Source of the DNA: Oscillospiraceae bacterium
GTDB taxonomy: Bacteria; Bacillota; Clostridia; Oscillospirales; Oscillospiraceae
DNA length: 46,831 bases
Assembly: GCA_017458335.1 (NCBI GenBank)
Contig: JAFTFT010000001.1
Span: 1-46,831 of the forward strand
Direction of reading: 5' to 3'
The notes below the pieces were generated by a model. It was not told the origin of the DNA. It did not search any database and worked only from the letters and a program-made list of their open reading frames with translations. The translations under genes were made by a program, and so were the position numbers. This document shows, piece after piece, positions 10,041 to 18,329 of this stretch. Positions within the stretch are counted from its first letter, which is position 1; the number at the start of each line of letters is the position of its first letter.

Positions 10041-10097
10041 TTATTCCTGATGCTCCGCTACAAACTTCAGGATCTGCACCGCATTTTTCGAGCATCC
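10041..10097 (-). pseudogene. Duplicated 3' tail of asd (remnant)
   Basis: Read on the minus strand this segment encodes NAVQILKFVAEHQE followed by TAA. It is nearly the same as the true end of asd (NAVQILKFVAEHK, 10132-10173). A 23-base stretch is identical between the copies (10060-10082 and 10148-10170). The copy lacks any start or upstream domain. A hairpin repeat (10100-10125) separates it from the intact gene end. Confidence 0.8.
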
Positions 10098-10099
10098 AT

Positions 10100-10125
10100 T
10101 GTACCCCGCCGACAGGCGGGGTACA
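10100..10125. repeat. GC-rich palindromic repeat between asd and its duplicated tail
   Basis: An 11-bp perfect inverted repeat TGTACCCCGCC / GGCGGGGTACA with loop GACA. It is immediately downstream of the asd stop and could act as a terminator stem, but no T-run follows on the minus strand. The right flank GGTACAGTC is also found beside the hairpin at 26279-26303. Confidence 0.75.
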
Positions 10126-10131
10126 GTCTCT

Positions 10132-11139
10132 TTACTTGTGTTCTGCCACAAACTTCAGGATCTGCACCGCGTTGGATGCAGCACCCTTGCGGATCTGGTC
10201 GCCGCAGCACCAGAGCGTGAGGCCCTTGTCATCCGTCAGATCCTCGCGGATTCTTCCGACCCAGACAATATCCTGATCGCTGGTGTCCAGCGGCGTTGGA
10301 TAGCAGCGTCCCTCATAGTCCTCGATCAGGCGCACGCCGGGATACGCCGCAACCGCCGCCTTGGCGTCCTCCACCGAGACCTTCTCCGCGGTCTTCAGCG
10401 TCACCGCGATGGAGTGAGAGCGCATGACCGGCACGCGGACGCAGGTGCAGTTGACCTTCAGATCCGGCGCATGCAGGATCCTTCGGCCTTCGTTCTGCAT
10501 CTTCATCTCTTCCTTGGTATAGTCGTTGCCGTAAGGGGCGTCGATAAACGGAATCACGTTCAGTGCAATCTGGGTAGCAAAGGTCTTTACCACCGGCTTC
10601 TCCCCTTTGGCAAGCGCGGCCATCTGCTCTTCCAGCTCCTTGAGGCCTGCCTGTCCGGCGCCGGACACCGCCTGATAGGTGCAGGCGATCATGCTCTCGA
10701 TCGGAGAGAGCTTGTTGATGCCGGCCACGGCCATCAGCGCGATGATGGTGCAGCAGTTGGGGTTGGCAATGATTCCCTTGTGCTGCAGGGCGTCCTCGCC
10801 GTTGATCTCCGGTACCACCAGCGGCACGTCCGGATCCAGCCGGAAGGCCGAGCTGTTGTCGATATACACCGCGCCGCTCTTTTTGATCGCCGGGGCAAAG
10901 CGCTGGCTCATGGGTCCCTCAACCGCGCCGAGTACAAAATCCAGGCCATCGAAGCTGTCGTCCGTCGCCTCCTGAATCACGACCTCACGGCCGTTGAAGA
11001 GGACCTTTTCGCCTGCGCTTCGGGCGCTGGCCAACAGGCGCAGCTCCTCGACGGGGATCTCATACTCCTGCAGAATCTTCAGCATTTCCTGACCGACGGC
11101 GCCCGTTGCGCCGAGAATTCCTACCTTGCACTGTTTCAT
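10132..11139 (-). CDS. asd: Aspartate-semialdehyde dehydrogenase
   Basis: The 335-residue enzyme makes L-aspartate-4-semialdehyde from aspartyl phosphate, the branch point to lysine, threonine and methionine. Visible are the NADP-binding ILGATGAVG (residues 8-16), the active-site NPNCCTI with catalytic Cys129, and the TYQAVSGAGQAGL loop. VRVPVMRSHS carries substrate-binding residues. ATG at 11137-11139 follows GAGGAGAAAATATC. It lies 19 bases after lysC in the hom-lysC-asd operon. Its last codons are duplicated downstream at 10041-10097. Confidence 0.96.
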   Translation of the reverse strand: MKQCKVGILGATGAVGQEMLKILQEYEIPVEELRLLASARSAGEKVLFNGREVVIQEATDDSFDGLDFVLGAVEGPMSQRFAPAIKKSGAVYIDNSSAFRLDPDVPLVVPEINGEDALQHKGIIANPNCCTIIALMAVAGINKLSPIESMIACTYQAVSGAGQAGLKELEEQMAALAKGEKPVVKTFATQIALNVIPFIDAPYGNDYTKEEMKMQNEGRRILHAPDLKVNCTCVRVPVMRSHSIAVTLKTAEKVSVEDAKAAVAAYPGVRLIEDYEGRCYPTPLDTSDQDIVWVGRIREDLTDDKGLTLWCCGDQIRKGAASNAVQILKFVAEHK

Positions 11140-11158
11140 GATATTTTCTCCTCTCTTT

Positions 11159-12472
11159 TTATCCGGCGAAGCTGTCGTACAGAACCCGGATCGCGTTTTC
11201 GTACTGTTCATTCTCCACGCCGACCGTGATGGCCAGCTCGTCGGAGCCCTGCGCGATGGTGCGGATGTTGATGCCCTTGTCGCCCAGCGCCTTGAACAGG
11301 CGGCCGGAAACGCCCGGCTGGCTGCTCATCTTGCGGCCGACGGCCGAGACCATCGCGATATTCTCGCGGATCTCCACCTCGTCCGGACGGCAGTTCTTCT
11401 TGATCTCGGCAATCACGTCATAGACCGCGTCGCCCAGCGCCGCCGAAGACGATACCAGTGCGAAGGAGTCCAGTCCCAAGGTAATGTGCTCCACCGGTGC
11501 GTTGTAGCGGTCAAAAATCTCCAGCGCCTGCCGCAGACTGTGGCTGAGCTTCATGGCGTGCTTGTAGACCGTCACGATCGTGAAGTTCTTCCGTCCAGCG
11601 ATTCCCGTGATGAAGCGTTCGCTCTGTTCCAGCTCGCCGACGCTCTCGACGATCATGGTGCCGGGATCCTGCGGCCGGTTGGTGTTGCGGATGTTCAGGG
11701 GGATACCCTTTTCCTTCACCGGCTGCACCGACTCCTCATGCAGGACCGAAGCCCCCATGAAAGCCAGTTCACGCAGCTCCGCGAAGGTAATCTTCTCGAT
11801 GGGCGCGGGGTTGGGGACAATGCGCGGGTCGGCCATCAGGATGCCCGAGACATCGGTCCAGTTTTCGTACACATCGGCCTTGACCGCCGCGGCGGCGATG
11901 GCTCCGGTGATATCGCTGCCTCCGCGGGACATCACGCGAAGCCTTCCGGTGGGGAGCTGTCCGTAAAAGCCCGGAATCACGATCCTGCCGTATTTTTCCA
12001 CCGCTTCGGCGATGGCCGCGTCCGTGGTCTCCCGGTCCAGGGTTCCGTCCAGTCCGAAGAAGATGCAGTCCGCCGCGTCGACGAAGGCATAGTCCAGATA
12101 GGATGCCATCAGCTTGGAAGTAAAATACTCGCCTCTGGACACGATCTCGTCCACGGAGGTGTCTTTGTTGAGTTTGCGCTTAAACTCCTGCAGTTCTCCC
12201 GAGATGTCCACCGGGATCTCCAGTTCGTCGCGGATCTCCAGCAGACGCGTCTCCACCGTTCTCAGGATCTCTTCACAGGACACGCCGTAGGTCAGATGTG
12301 CATGGACCAGATACAGCAGGTCCGTCAGTTTATGATCGTTTCCGTCTCTCTTTCCGGCGGCGGAAATGACGATCACCCGGCGGCTTTCATCCGCCTCGAC
12401 GATCGCCTTGACCTTGCGAAACTGCTCCGCGCCGGCAACGGAGGATCCTCCGAATTTTGCAACCTTCAGCAT
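11159..12472 (-). CDS. lysC: Aspartate kinase
   Basis: The 437-residue monofunctional aspartokinase starts MLKVAKFGGSSV, the KFGGSS nucleotide-binding motif. The catalytic domain continues with VSRGEYFTSKLMASYL and SRGGSDITGAIAAAA. Two ACT domains occupy about residues 305-437, so feedback inhibition by lysine or threonine is expected. It makes aspartyl phosphate. The start codon lies one base beyond the hom stop, so translation is coupled. No lysine riboswitch is seen upstream, which fits co-transcription from the hom promoter. Confidence 0.96.
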   Translation of the reverse strand: MLKVAKFGGSSVAGAEQFRKVKAIVEADESRRVIVISAAGKRDGNDHKLTDLLYLVHAHLTYGVSCEEILRTVETRLLEIRDELEIPVDISGELQEFKRKLNKDTSVDEIVSRGEYFTSKLMASYLDYAFVDAADCIFFGLDGTLDRETTDAAIAEAVEKYGRIVIPGFYGQLPTGRLRVMSRGGSDITGAIAAAAVKADVYENWTDVSGILMADPRIVPNPAPIEKITFAELRELAFMGASVLHEESVQPVKEKGIPLNIRNTNRPQDPGTMIVESVGELEQSERFITGIAGRKNFTIVTVYKHAMKLSHSLRQALEIFDRYNAPVEHITLGLDSFALVSSSAALGDAVYDVIAEIKKNCRPDEVEIRENIAMVSAVGRKMSSQPGVSGRLFKALGDKGINIRTIAQGSDELAITVGVENEQYENAIRVLYDSFAG

Positions 12473-12473
12473 C

Positions 12474-13628
12474 TCAGGCCTCCCTCACCGCGGCGAAGAA
12501 GACCGCGTGGCCGGCTTTGCGCAGTGCGGCGGCGCTCTCATGCATTTTCTGCACGCTGATCTCTTCCGTCAGGATACGAAGTTCTTCCCCGTTGTCCGCC
12601 AGGATTTCCGCAGCCGGGAACAGGTCTCCGCAGGCCTTCGGCAGCCGCACATAATAGGCGTGCTTCGCGGCGCTGTTGTCCGCGCTGCCGTCCACGCAGT
12701 CCGCCGGGAACATGGCGGCTTCTCCCGCACAGATCCCGCTCAGATCCCGCAGCACCGCCGACGCGGTCGGATACCGTCCGGCGCCCTGGCCGATCATGGC
12801 GATGGGGCCTGCGTTCTTTCCCTCATACCGGGCCATGTTATAATTCTTCAGGACGGCGCTTTCGGCATCGCCCGCACGGACCAGCACCGGTTCCACATAA
12901 GCGGAAATTCGTCCGTCTGCGGCACGCTGTCCGCTCGCCACCAGGCGGCAGACCCGGCCTCTCGCCATAAAGTCTTTCACATCCGCGGCGCTCAGGCTGT
13001 CGATCCCCTCATTCAGAAGGCCATCCTGCGGCAGTACGCCCCAGGCGACCGCACAGGCCAGCATGATCTTCCGCAACGCGTCCAGACCTGTGACATCGGC
13101 CGTGGGATCCGCCTCGGCATACCCCAGCTCCTGGGCTTCCTTCAGCGCAGCGGCATAATCCTTGCCCGTGCTCTGCATCTGGTCGAGCATGAAATTGGTC
13201 GTCCCGTTCAGGATCCCGCCGACGGAGAGAATCTCATCCGTCTGTGCCGCTCTGGCCAGATTGTGCAGGAAGGGGACTCCGCCGCCGCAGGCAGCGCTGA
13301 ACAGGAAGCTCACGCCCGCTTCTTTGGCCGCGCGGTTCAGTTCGACGCCTTTCGCCGCCACCAGCGCCTTGTTGGAAGTGACAAAGTGCTTCCCCGCCCG
13401 GATCGCCGCCATGGCATAGGTGAAAGCCGGCTCCACGCCGCCCATCACTTCGGCCACCGCGTCCACAGAGGGATCTTCGGTGATCTTCTCGATGGAAGAG
13501 ACCTTGAATGCTTCGTTCTCCTTGCCCGGCCGGACCAGTACGGGTCCCGCCTCCAGGCCTTTTGCTGCCTTCAGCATCTCATACACACCAACACCGACGG
13601 TGCCGTAACCCAAAACCGCAACTTTCAC
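12474..13628 (-). CDS. hom: Homoserine dehydrogenase
   Basis: The 384-residue enzyme reduces aspartate semialdehyde to homoserine. It opens with the NAD(P) site LGYGTVGVGV and has the hallmark segment SAACGGGVPFLHNL. It also has GGILNGTTNFMLDQM and the substrate loop ELGYAEADPTADVTGLDALRK with the catalytic Asp/Lys. The tail after about residue 310 is shorter than in B. subtilis Hom but still resembles a regulatory ACT region. First gene of the hom-lysC-asd operon, transcribed away from the thrR-like gene. Confidence 0.95.
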   Translation of the reverse strand: MKVAVLGYGTVGVGVYEMLKAAKGLEAGPVLVRPGKENEAFKVSSIEKITEDPSVDAVAEVMGGVEPAFTYAMAAIRAGKHFVTSNKALVAAKGVELNRAAKEAGVSFLFSAACGGGVPFLHNLARAAQTDEILSVGGILNGTTNFMLDQMQSTGKDYAAALKEAQELGYAEADPTADVTGLDALRKIMLACAVAWGVLPQDGLLNEGIDSLSAADVKDFMARGRVCRLVASGQRAADGRISAYVEPVLVRAGDAESAVLKNYNMARYEGKNAGPIAMIGQGAGRYPTASAVLRDLSGICAGEAAMFPADCVDGSADNSAAKHAYYVRLPKACGDLFPAAEILADNGEELRILTEEISVQKMHESAAALRKAGHAVFFAAVREA

Positions 13629-13686
13629 GTCTCTGTCTCCTTATCAGTAAATATCATTGCGTCCGCGGATTCCCCTTTTTTGCTTC

Positions 13687-13701
13687 CCCGCCGAAGGCGG
13701 G
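13687..13701. repeat. Short GC-rich hairpin in the hom leader
   Basis: A 6-bp stem CCCGCC / GGCGGG with loop GAA, inside the predicted 5' UTR of hom. It belongs to the same CCCGCC-core hairpin class as the other intergenic repeats but is short. A direct repeat CGTCCGCG occurs on both sides (near 13661 and 13735). Confidence 0.5.
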
Positions 13702-13745
13702 AGAAACTGCCAAAGCTCTTTGAAAAAAACTTTTCGTCCGCGAAA

Positions 13746-13814
13746 TAAAAACACTTGTTTTTTTACGGGCGACAGTGTATCATATACCTGCCTGAAAAAC
13801 AAGTCTTGTTTTTC
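13746..13814. promoter_or_regulatory. Overlapping divergent hom / thrR promoters with two palindromic operators
   Basis: The minus-strand promoter for hom is TTGTTT (complement of 13797-13802), 17 bases, TACACT (complement of 13774-13779). The plus-strand promoter for the thrR-like gene is TTGTTT (13755-13760), 17 bases, TATCAT (13778-13783). The -10 boxes overlap. Each -35 is buried in a palindrome: a 21-base perfect one (arms GAAAAACAAG / CTTGTTTTTC, 13794-13814) and TAAAAACA-CT-TGTTTTTTTA (13746-13765). Both share AAAAACA...TGTTTTT half sites and their centres are about 50 bases apart. They look like twin operators for one dimeric repressor, plausibly the adjacent ThrR-like protein. Confidence 0.75.
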
Positions 13815-13844
13815 TGATTTTTTCAGAATTGGAGATTTTGAACA

Positions 13845-14282
13845 ATGCTTTCAAATTATTTGATTGTTCATAAAAGCATTTTGCCGGAATATTATGAAAA
13901 GGTCCTCGCCTGCCGCCGGCTGATGGAAAGCGGCAAGTTCAAAGAGGTCAGCCAGGCGGTCAAGCAGGTGGGCATCTCCCGCAGCACTTATTATAAATAT
14001 AAAGATTATATCTTTGAACCCTCTGATCTGAACAGCTCGCGAAAGGCCGTTTTCTCCATGATGCTCGATCACGCGCCCGGTGTGCTTTCCGCCCTGCTGG
14101 CCTGCATCTCGGAGAGCGGAGCCAGTGTACTGACCATCACCCAGAGCCTTCCCATCCACAACAAGGCCAGCGTCACCATCTCCATCGACATCACCGATGT
14201 CACAGAGAGCGTCGACTCCCTCTCCGGCCGTCTTGCGGCCATTCCCGGGCTTGACAATCTGCGCCTGCTCGCCATAGAATAG
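13845..14282 (+). CDS. thrR: ThrR-like HTH-ACT regulator of threonine biosynthesis
   Basis: This 145-residue protein combines an N-terminal helix-turn-helix with a C-terminal ACT domain. The helix-turn-helix, about residues 28-50, reads EVSQAVKQVGISRSTYYKYKDYIF. The ACT domain (about 72-145) starts RKAVFSMMLDHAPGVLSALLACI. This is the UPF0735/PheB architecture, renamed ThrR in B. subtilis, where it represses hom and related threonine genes. ACT domains bind amino acids, so threonine is a plausible effector. It sits between divergent hom-lysC-asd and its own downstream thrC, and faces two palindromes over both promoters. Function is inferred from architecture and context. GGAG lies ten bases before the ATG. 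Confidence 0.85.
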   Translation: MLSNYLIVHKSILPEYYEKVLACRRLMESGKFKEVSQAVKQVGISRSTYYKYKDYIFEPSDLNSSRKAVFSMMLDHAPGVLSALLACISESGASVLTITQSLPIHNKASVTISIDITDVTESVDSLSGRLAAIPGLDNLRLLAIE

Positions 14283-14320
14283 CGGAGCATTGAAAATACC
14301 GACTGAAAAGGAACTGTGTC

Positions 14321-15862
14321 ATGAGTCTGATTGATCTTCTGAAATCCCGTCGTCCCGCCGATGCGCAGCCTTCGTCCGCCGCGCCGGCTTCCGCCCCGTT
14401 CCGGTCCACCCGCAGCGATGCCCGCGCCACCGCGCCGGAAGCGGTGCTCCGCGGTCTTGCGCCGGACGGCGGACTCTATGTTGACCCGGAGATCGCCTCC
14501 GGGAATTTCGACGTGCGGGGCTGTCTCGCGCTGGATCCCCTCGGCCAGTCGGCGAAGATTCTCTCCCGGCTGCTGCCCGGCTTCGGCGATATGGGTTCTC
14601 TCGTACGCCGCGCATATGAGGGCAGGTTCGCCAGCAAGGAACTCACGCCTCTGGTGCCGGTAGGCGAAAATTACGTGCTGGAGCTTTTTCACGGCCCAAC
14701 CGCCGCCTTCAAGGATGTCGCCCTCTGCATGCTGCCGCAGCTCATGACCGCCGCACGGGAGATTACCGGCATGACGGACAAGACCGTCATCCTCACCGCC
14801 ACCTCCGGTGACACCGGTAAGGCCGCTCTCGAGGGGTTCCATGACGTTCCCGGCACCGGGATCATGGTCTTCTTCCCGCACAAGGGCGTCTCCGCCGTGC
14901 AGGAAGCCCAGATGCTGACCCAGGAGGGTGCGAATGTCGCCGTCTGTGCGGTAAAGGGGAATTTCGACGACTGTCAGAGCGCGGTGAAGCAGCTCTTCTC
15001 CCGCTACGCCGACAGCGCCCCCGTTCCCGGCGTCCGTCTCTCCTCCGCCAATTCCATCAACATCGGCCGACTGGCTCCCCAGGTGGTGTACTATTTTCTC
15101 GCATACGCCTCTCTGATGAAGCAGGGCCGCATCACTTACGGCGCTCCGGTGGACTATGTCGTCCCCACCGGGAACTTTGGAGACATCCTCGCCGGCTGGT
15201 ACGCCAAGCAGCTCGGTCTCCCTGTGGGCCGTCTGGTCTGCGCCTCCAACGCCAACCGTGTCCTGACCGACTTCCTCACCACCGGCGTCTATGACCGTCG
15301 GCGGGAGTTCTTCAAGACCAGTTCTCCTTCCATGGACATTCTCGTCTCTTCCAATCTGGAACGCCTGCTCTTCTACGCGGCCGGCGGCGACACCGCCTGT
15401 GTGAAGAACGACATGCTGCGCCTGCAGAACTCCGGCTATTATAAGATCTCGGCCAAAGCGCTGGACTTCATTCGGAAGGATTTCTCCGCCTACTGCTGCG
15501 GCGAGGCGGAAACCCTCGCGGAAATCCGCCGCTGCTTCTCCGAGACCGGCTACCTCCCCGACACCCACACGGCCGTCGCGCTGCACGCGGCGCAGCTCTA
15601 TAAAAAAGAAGAGCACAGCGGCGCCCCCGTGGTGGTGCTCTCCACCGCTTCTCCCTTCAAGTTCCCGGCCGCGGTCCTCACCGCGCTCGGCGAGGCCCCC
15701 GAAGGCGACGCTTTCCAGCAGATGGCGCAGCTCGCCCGGGTTTCCGGGCTGGAACCTCCCGTCTCCCTCTCCGGTCTGCAGGGCAAAGCTTATCTCCATA
15801 ACGACGTCATTGAGAAGGCAGACATCGCCGACTACGTCCTGAAGAACGTCGGCCGGCTCTGA
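14321..15862 (+). CDS. thrC: Threonine synthase
   Basis: The 513-residue PLP enzyme converts O-phosphohomoserine to threonine. PLP-binding K131 lies in FHGPTAAFKDVA, followed by TATSGDTGKAAL and the phosphate/PLP loop SANSINIGRLAPQ. PTGNFGDILAGWYAKQLGLP is typical of the longer ThrC class. Residues 1-30 hold a Ser/Ala/Pro-rich stretch not needed for the fold. It follows the thrR-like gene by 38 bases on the same strand, in one probable transcript, and ends at a strong terminator. Homoserine kinase (thrB), needed to supply its substrate, is not in this window. Confidence 0.95.
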   Translation: MSLIDLLKSRRPADAQPSSAAPASAPFRSTRSDARATAPEAVLRGLAPDGGLYVDPEIASGNFDVRGCLALDPLGQSAKILSRLLPGFGDMGSLVRRAYEGRFASKELTPLVPVGENYVLELFHGPTAAFKDVALCMLPQLMTAAREITGMTDKTVILTATSGDTGKAALEGFHDVPGTGIMVFFPHKGVSAVQEAQMLTQEGANVAVCAVKGNFDDCQSAVKQLFSRYADSAPVPGVRLSSANSINIGRLAPQVVYYFLAYASLMKQGRITYGAPVDYVVPTGNFGDILAGWYAKQLGLPVGRLVCASNANRVLTDFLTTGVYDRRREFFKTSSPSMDILVSSNLERLLFYAAGGDTACVKNDMLRLQNSGYYKISAKALDFIRKDFSAYCCGEAETLAEIRRCFSETGYLPDTHTAVALHAAQLYKKEEHSGAPVVVLSTASPFKFPAAVLTALGEAPEGDAFQQMAQLARVSGLEPPVSLSGLQGKAYLHNDVIEKADIADYVLKNVGRL

Positions 15863-15896
15863 CCCGTTCTCCTCCTCCGGCAGCAACTGAATTGTC

Positions 15897-15931
15897 AAAA
15901 GCGCGATACCGCAGCGGGTATCGCGCTTTTG
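15897..15931 (+). terminator. Terminator of thrC, probably bidirectional
   Basis: A 14-bp perfect stem AAAAGCGCGATACC / GGTATCGCGCTTTT with a six-base loop. The A and T ends make it usable from both strands, between convergent thrC and the transglutaminase gene. Confidence 0.85.
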
Positions 15932-16024
15932 CGTTCTCTGTATACTTTGTTTACTATCTTCGTATACTATTCCGGATCGTTTTGTTCCGGTCATGTTTTC
16001 AGGCGGTTCTTTGCGCCCGGGGCC

Positions 16025-16888
16025 TTATTCCTTCGGTTCCGGGGACGGCAGCGGGCGTCCCTGCTCCTCGGCTTCTTTTCGTTCCGCTTCAAACGGATCG
16101 GTCAGTTCCTGATAGCCGATGCCGGTTACACTGCCGATCTCGTCCTTCGTCTTGTAGAACAGATCGAATTCCTGTTTCATCCAGTAGCTGCGGGCATATT
16201 CCGTCTCCGGATCGCTGTACCAGACCGTCCCGTCGTCATCCACGATCTCGACCCAGCCGTGCTCCTGATCCTCCGATCCGATCAGGCCGGAGGCGGCATA
16301 GGCCTGGAAGCCGACGCCCCGCGCCAGGGCCGCGAAGGTCGACGCGAAGTGATAGCAGTTCCCCGTCCCGTTTTCCAGGGCATAGGTCGCGCATTCCACC
16401 ATCCAGCCGTCCGCCCCGTGGGCCGGTTTGTAGCTGTCCTCGTGATTCCCGAAGCCGACATATTTGATGTTGTCCCGGGTATAGAGATACATGGCACGGA
16501 GCAGTTCCATCCTGCTCATCTTTTCATCCGTATTTTTTCGGATTACTCCTGCCACCAGCCGGTCGAGATCTTCCGAGCCGCTGGTGTAGCGGCCGTCGTC
16601 CCGGAAGTACAGCACGCCGACATAGGCATCGCGGAGCAGCTCTCCGCTTTCGTCCACCGCATAGAGATAGCCCTTGTCCAGCAGGAATCCGTCCTTCTGC
16701 GCATTCAGGCGGGCCAGGCGTTCCTGCCGTACGGCCTCTTCCTCCGGACTCAGTGTCGGGGTCGGTTCTGCGCCCGGCGACGGCTCCGGGGTGGGGGAAC
16801 CGCTGCCCGCCCCGCATCCGCACAGGGATGCGAGAACCAGGATCAGCAGAACAGCTCCGGCGATTTTTCTGCCGATATTCTGCCTCAT
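16025..16888 (-). CDS. Secreted transglutaminase-fold lipoprotein
   Basis: The 287-residue protein has a signal peptide ending in LCGC (a lipobox, Cys near residue 25), then a Pro/Thr/Glu linker and a transglutaminase-like domain. The catalytic triad is visible: C178 in [18 protein letters not shown], His in HGWVEI and Asp in WYSDPETEY. Bacterial members usually act as cysteine peptidases or amidases on wall or protein substrates. The exact substrate is unknown. Its ATG overlaps the glyA stop (ATGA, 16885-16888), so it is translationally coupled to a cytosolic enzyme, an unusual pairing. Confidence 0.85.
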   Translation of the reverse strand: MRQNIGRKIAGAVLLILVLASLCGCGAGSGSPTPEPSPGAEPTPTLSPEEEAVRQERLARLNAQKDGFLLDKGYLYAVDESGELLRDAYVGVLYFRDDGRYTSGSEDLDRLVAGVIRKNTDEKMSRMELLRAMYLYTRDNIKYVGFGNHEDSYKPAHGADGWMVECATYALENGTGNCYHFASTFAALARGVGFQAYAASGLIGSEDQEHGWVEIVDDDGTVWYSDPETEYARSYWMKQEFDLFYKTKDEIGSVTGIGYQELTDPFEAERKEAEEQGRPLPSPEPKE

Positions 16889-18126
16889 AACTCCGGATAG
16901 AGCGGGAACCGGCTGCAGATCTCAAGAACTTCTTCCCTGACCGCCGGGACAGCACTCTCACCCTCCCGGATCAGGCGGGCAATCAGTTTTCCGATCTGCG
17001 TCATCTCCGCTTCCTTCATGCCGCGGGTCGTGCAGGCCGGGGAGCCGAAGCGCATGCCGCTGGTCTCCTTCACCGACAGGGTATCGAAGGGGATGCCGTT
17101 CTTGTTGGCGGTGATGTTCGCCCGGTCGAGAAGCTCCTGAACCTCTTTGCCGGTCTTGCCGCAGCTGTATACATCTGCCAGCATCATGTGGTTGTCGGTG
17201 CCACCGGTGACCAGGCGGACACCCTCCGCCTGCAGAGAGTCCGCCAACGCCGCAGCGTTGTTCACGACCTGCTGCTGATAGAGCTTGTATTCCGGCTGCA
17301 ACGCTTCCTTCAGGGCCACGGCCTTCGCCGCGATCACATGCATCAGCGGTCCGCCCTGGGTGCCGGGAAAGACCGCGCTGTCGATCTTCTTTCCGAGTTC
17401 TTCCGTGCACAGGATCAGCGCGCCGCGGGGGCCGCGCATGGTCTTGTGCGTGGTGGTGGTAACCACATGGGCATAGGGGACCGGGCTCGGATGTACGCCG
17501 CCCGCGATCAGGCCCGCCACATGGGCGATGTCGACCATCAGGTATGCGCCGACCGAATCGGCGATCTCGCGCATCCGCTTGTAGTCGATGAATCTTGAAT
17601 AGGCGCTGGCGCCGCCGATAATGAGCTTCGGTTTTACCTCTTCTGCCTTCTGCTGAAGAGCGTCATAGTCGATCCGCTCGGTCTCGCGGCTGACGCCGTA
17701 GGATTCCGCGTGAAAGTACTTGCCGGAAATGGAGGCCTTGGCGCCGTGGGTAAGGTGCCCGCCTTCCGCGAGGCTCATGCCGAGAATGGTATCGCCCGGC
17801 TTCAGCAGCGCCAGATAAACCGCGACGTTGGCCTGAGAGCCCGCGTGCGGCTGCACATTGACATGTTCGGCTCCGTAGATCTTCTTTGCACGTTCGATGG
17901 CGATCCGCTCGACTTCGTCAACATACTCGCATCCGCCGTAATAGCGCGCCCCGGGATAGCCCTCTGCGTACTTGTTGGTCAGATGGCTGCCCATGGCTTC
18001 CATGACTGCCTCGCTGACAAAGTTTTCCGATGCGATCAGCTCGATGTGATCCCGCTGCCGCTGCAGCTCTCTCATCATCGACTCGTAGATTTCCGGATCG
18101 TCGTGCCGAATATGATCATAGTTCAT
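16885..18126 (-). CDS. glyA: Serine hydroxymethyltransferase
   Basis: The 413-residue PLP enzyme interconverts serine and glycine with transfer of a one-carbon unit to tetrahydrofolate. Motifs are [47 protein letters not shown] and the Schiff-base lysine K228 in [14 protein letters not shown]. Length and all core blocks are standard for bacterial GlyA. Start ATG at 18124-18126. It has its own consensus promoter and overlaps the downstream transglutaminase lipoprotein gene. Confidence 0.97.
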   Translation of the reverse strand: MNYDHIRHDDPEIYESMMRELQRQRDHIELIASENFVSEAVMEAMGSHLTNKYAEGYPGARYYGGCEYVDEVERIAIERAKKIYGAEHVNVQPHAGSQANVAVYLALLKPGDTILGMSLAEGGHLTHGAKASISGKYFHAESYGVSRETERIDYDALQQKAEEVKPKLIIGGASAYSRFIDYKRMREIADSVGAYLMVDIAHVAGLIAGGVHPSPVPYAHVVTTTTHKTMRGPRGALILCTEELGKKIDSAVFPGTQGGPLMHVIAAKAVALKEALQPEYKLYQQQVVNNAAALADSLQAEGVRLVTGGTDNHMMLADVYSCGKTGKEVQELLDRANITANKNGIPFDTLSVKETSGMRFGSPACTTRGMKEAEMTQIGKLIARLIREGESAVPAVREEVLEICSRFPLYPEL

Positions 18127-18164
18127 TGGCGTTTGCCTCCCTGTATTTTTATAAAGTTCACGGT

Positions 18165-18193
18165 ATTATACCTTTTTCGGTTATTTTTTACAA
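18165..18193 (-). promoter_or_regulatory. Sigma-A promoter of glyA
   Basis: Minus strand TTGTAA (complement of 18188-18193), 17 bases, TATAAT (complement of 18165-18170), giving a leader of roughly 30 bases. Confidence 0.75.
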
Positions 18194-18246
18194 TCGGGCA
18201 GTTTGAACGAAATATTACTCCGGATGACCGGTGGCTGTTGTTTGGT

Positions 18247-18277
18247 GCTTGAAATTCAAGCTTATTGCAAGTATAAT
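18247..18277 (+). promoter_or_regulatory. Promoter of the PAS hybrid kinase with a palindrome over the -35
   Basis: TTGAAA (18249-18254), 17 bases, TATAAT (18272-18277). A 15-base perfect palindrome, arms GCTTGAA / TTCAAGC around a central A (18247-18261), covers the -35 box and looks like an operator. Confidence 0.7.
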
Positions 18278-18329
18278 CAGGAACAGGTTTACCGTTTCCT
18301 CATACCACAACAAGAGAGGAGTACAAAAA

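Noticed and set aside
13629-13745. Possible lysine, threonine T-box or other riboswitch in the hom leader
   Set aside because: No T-box motif, no lysine-riboswitch core and no T-run terminator are seen; only a short hairpin.
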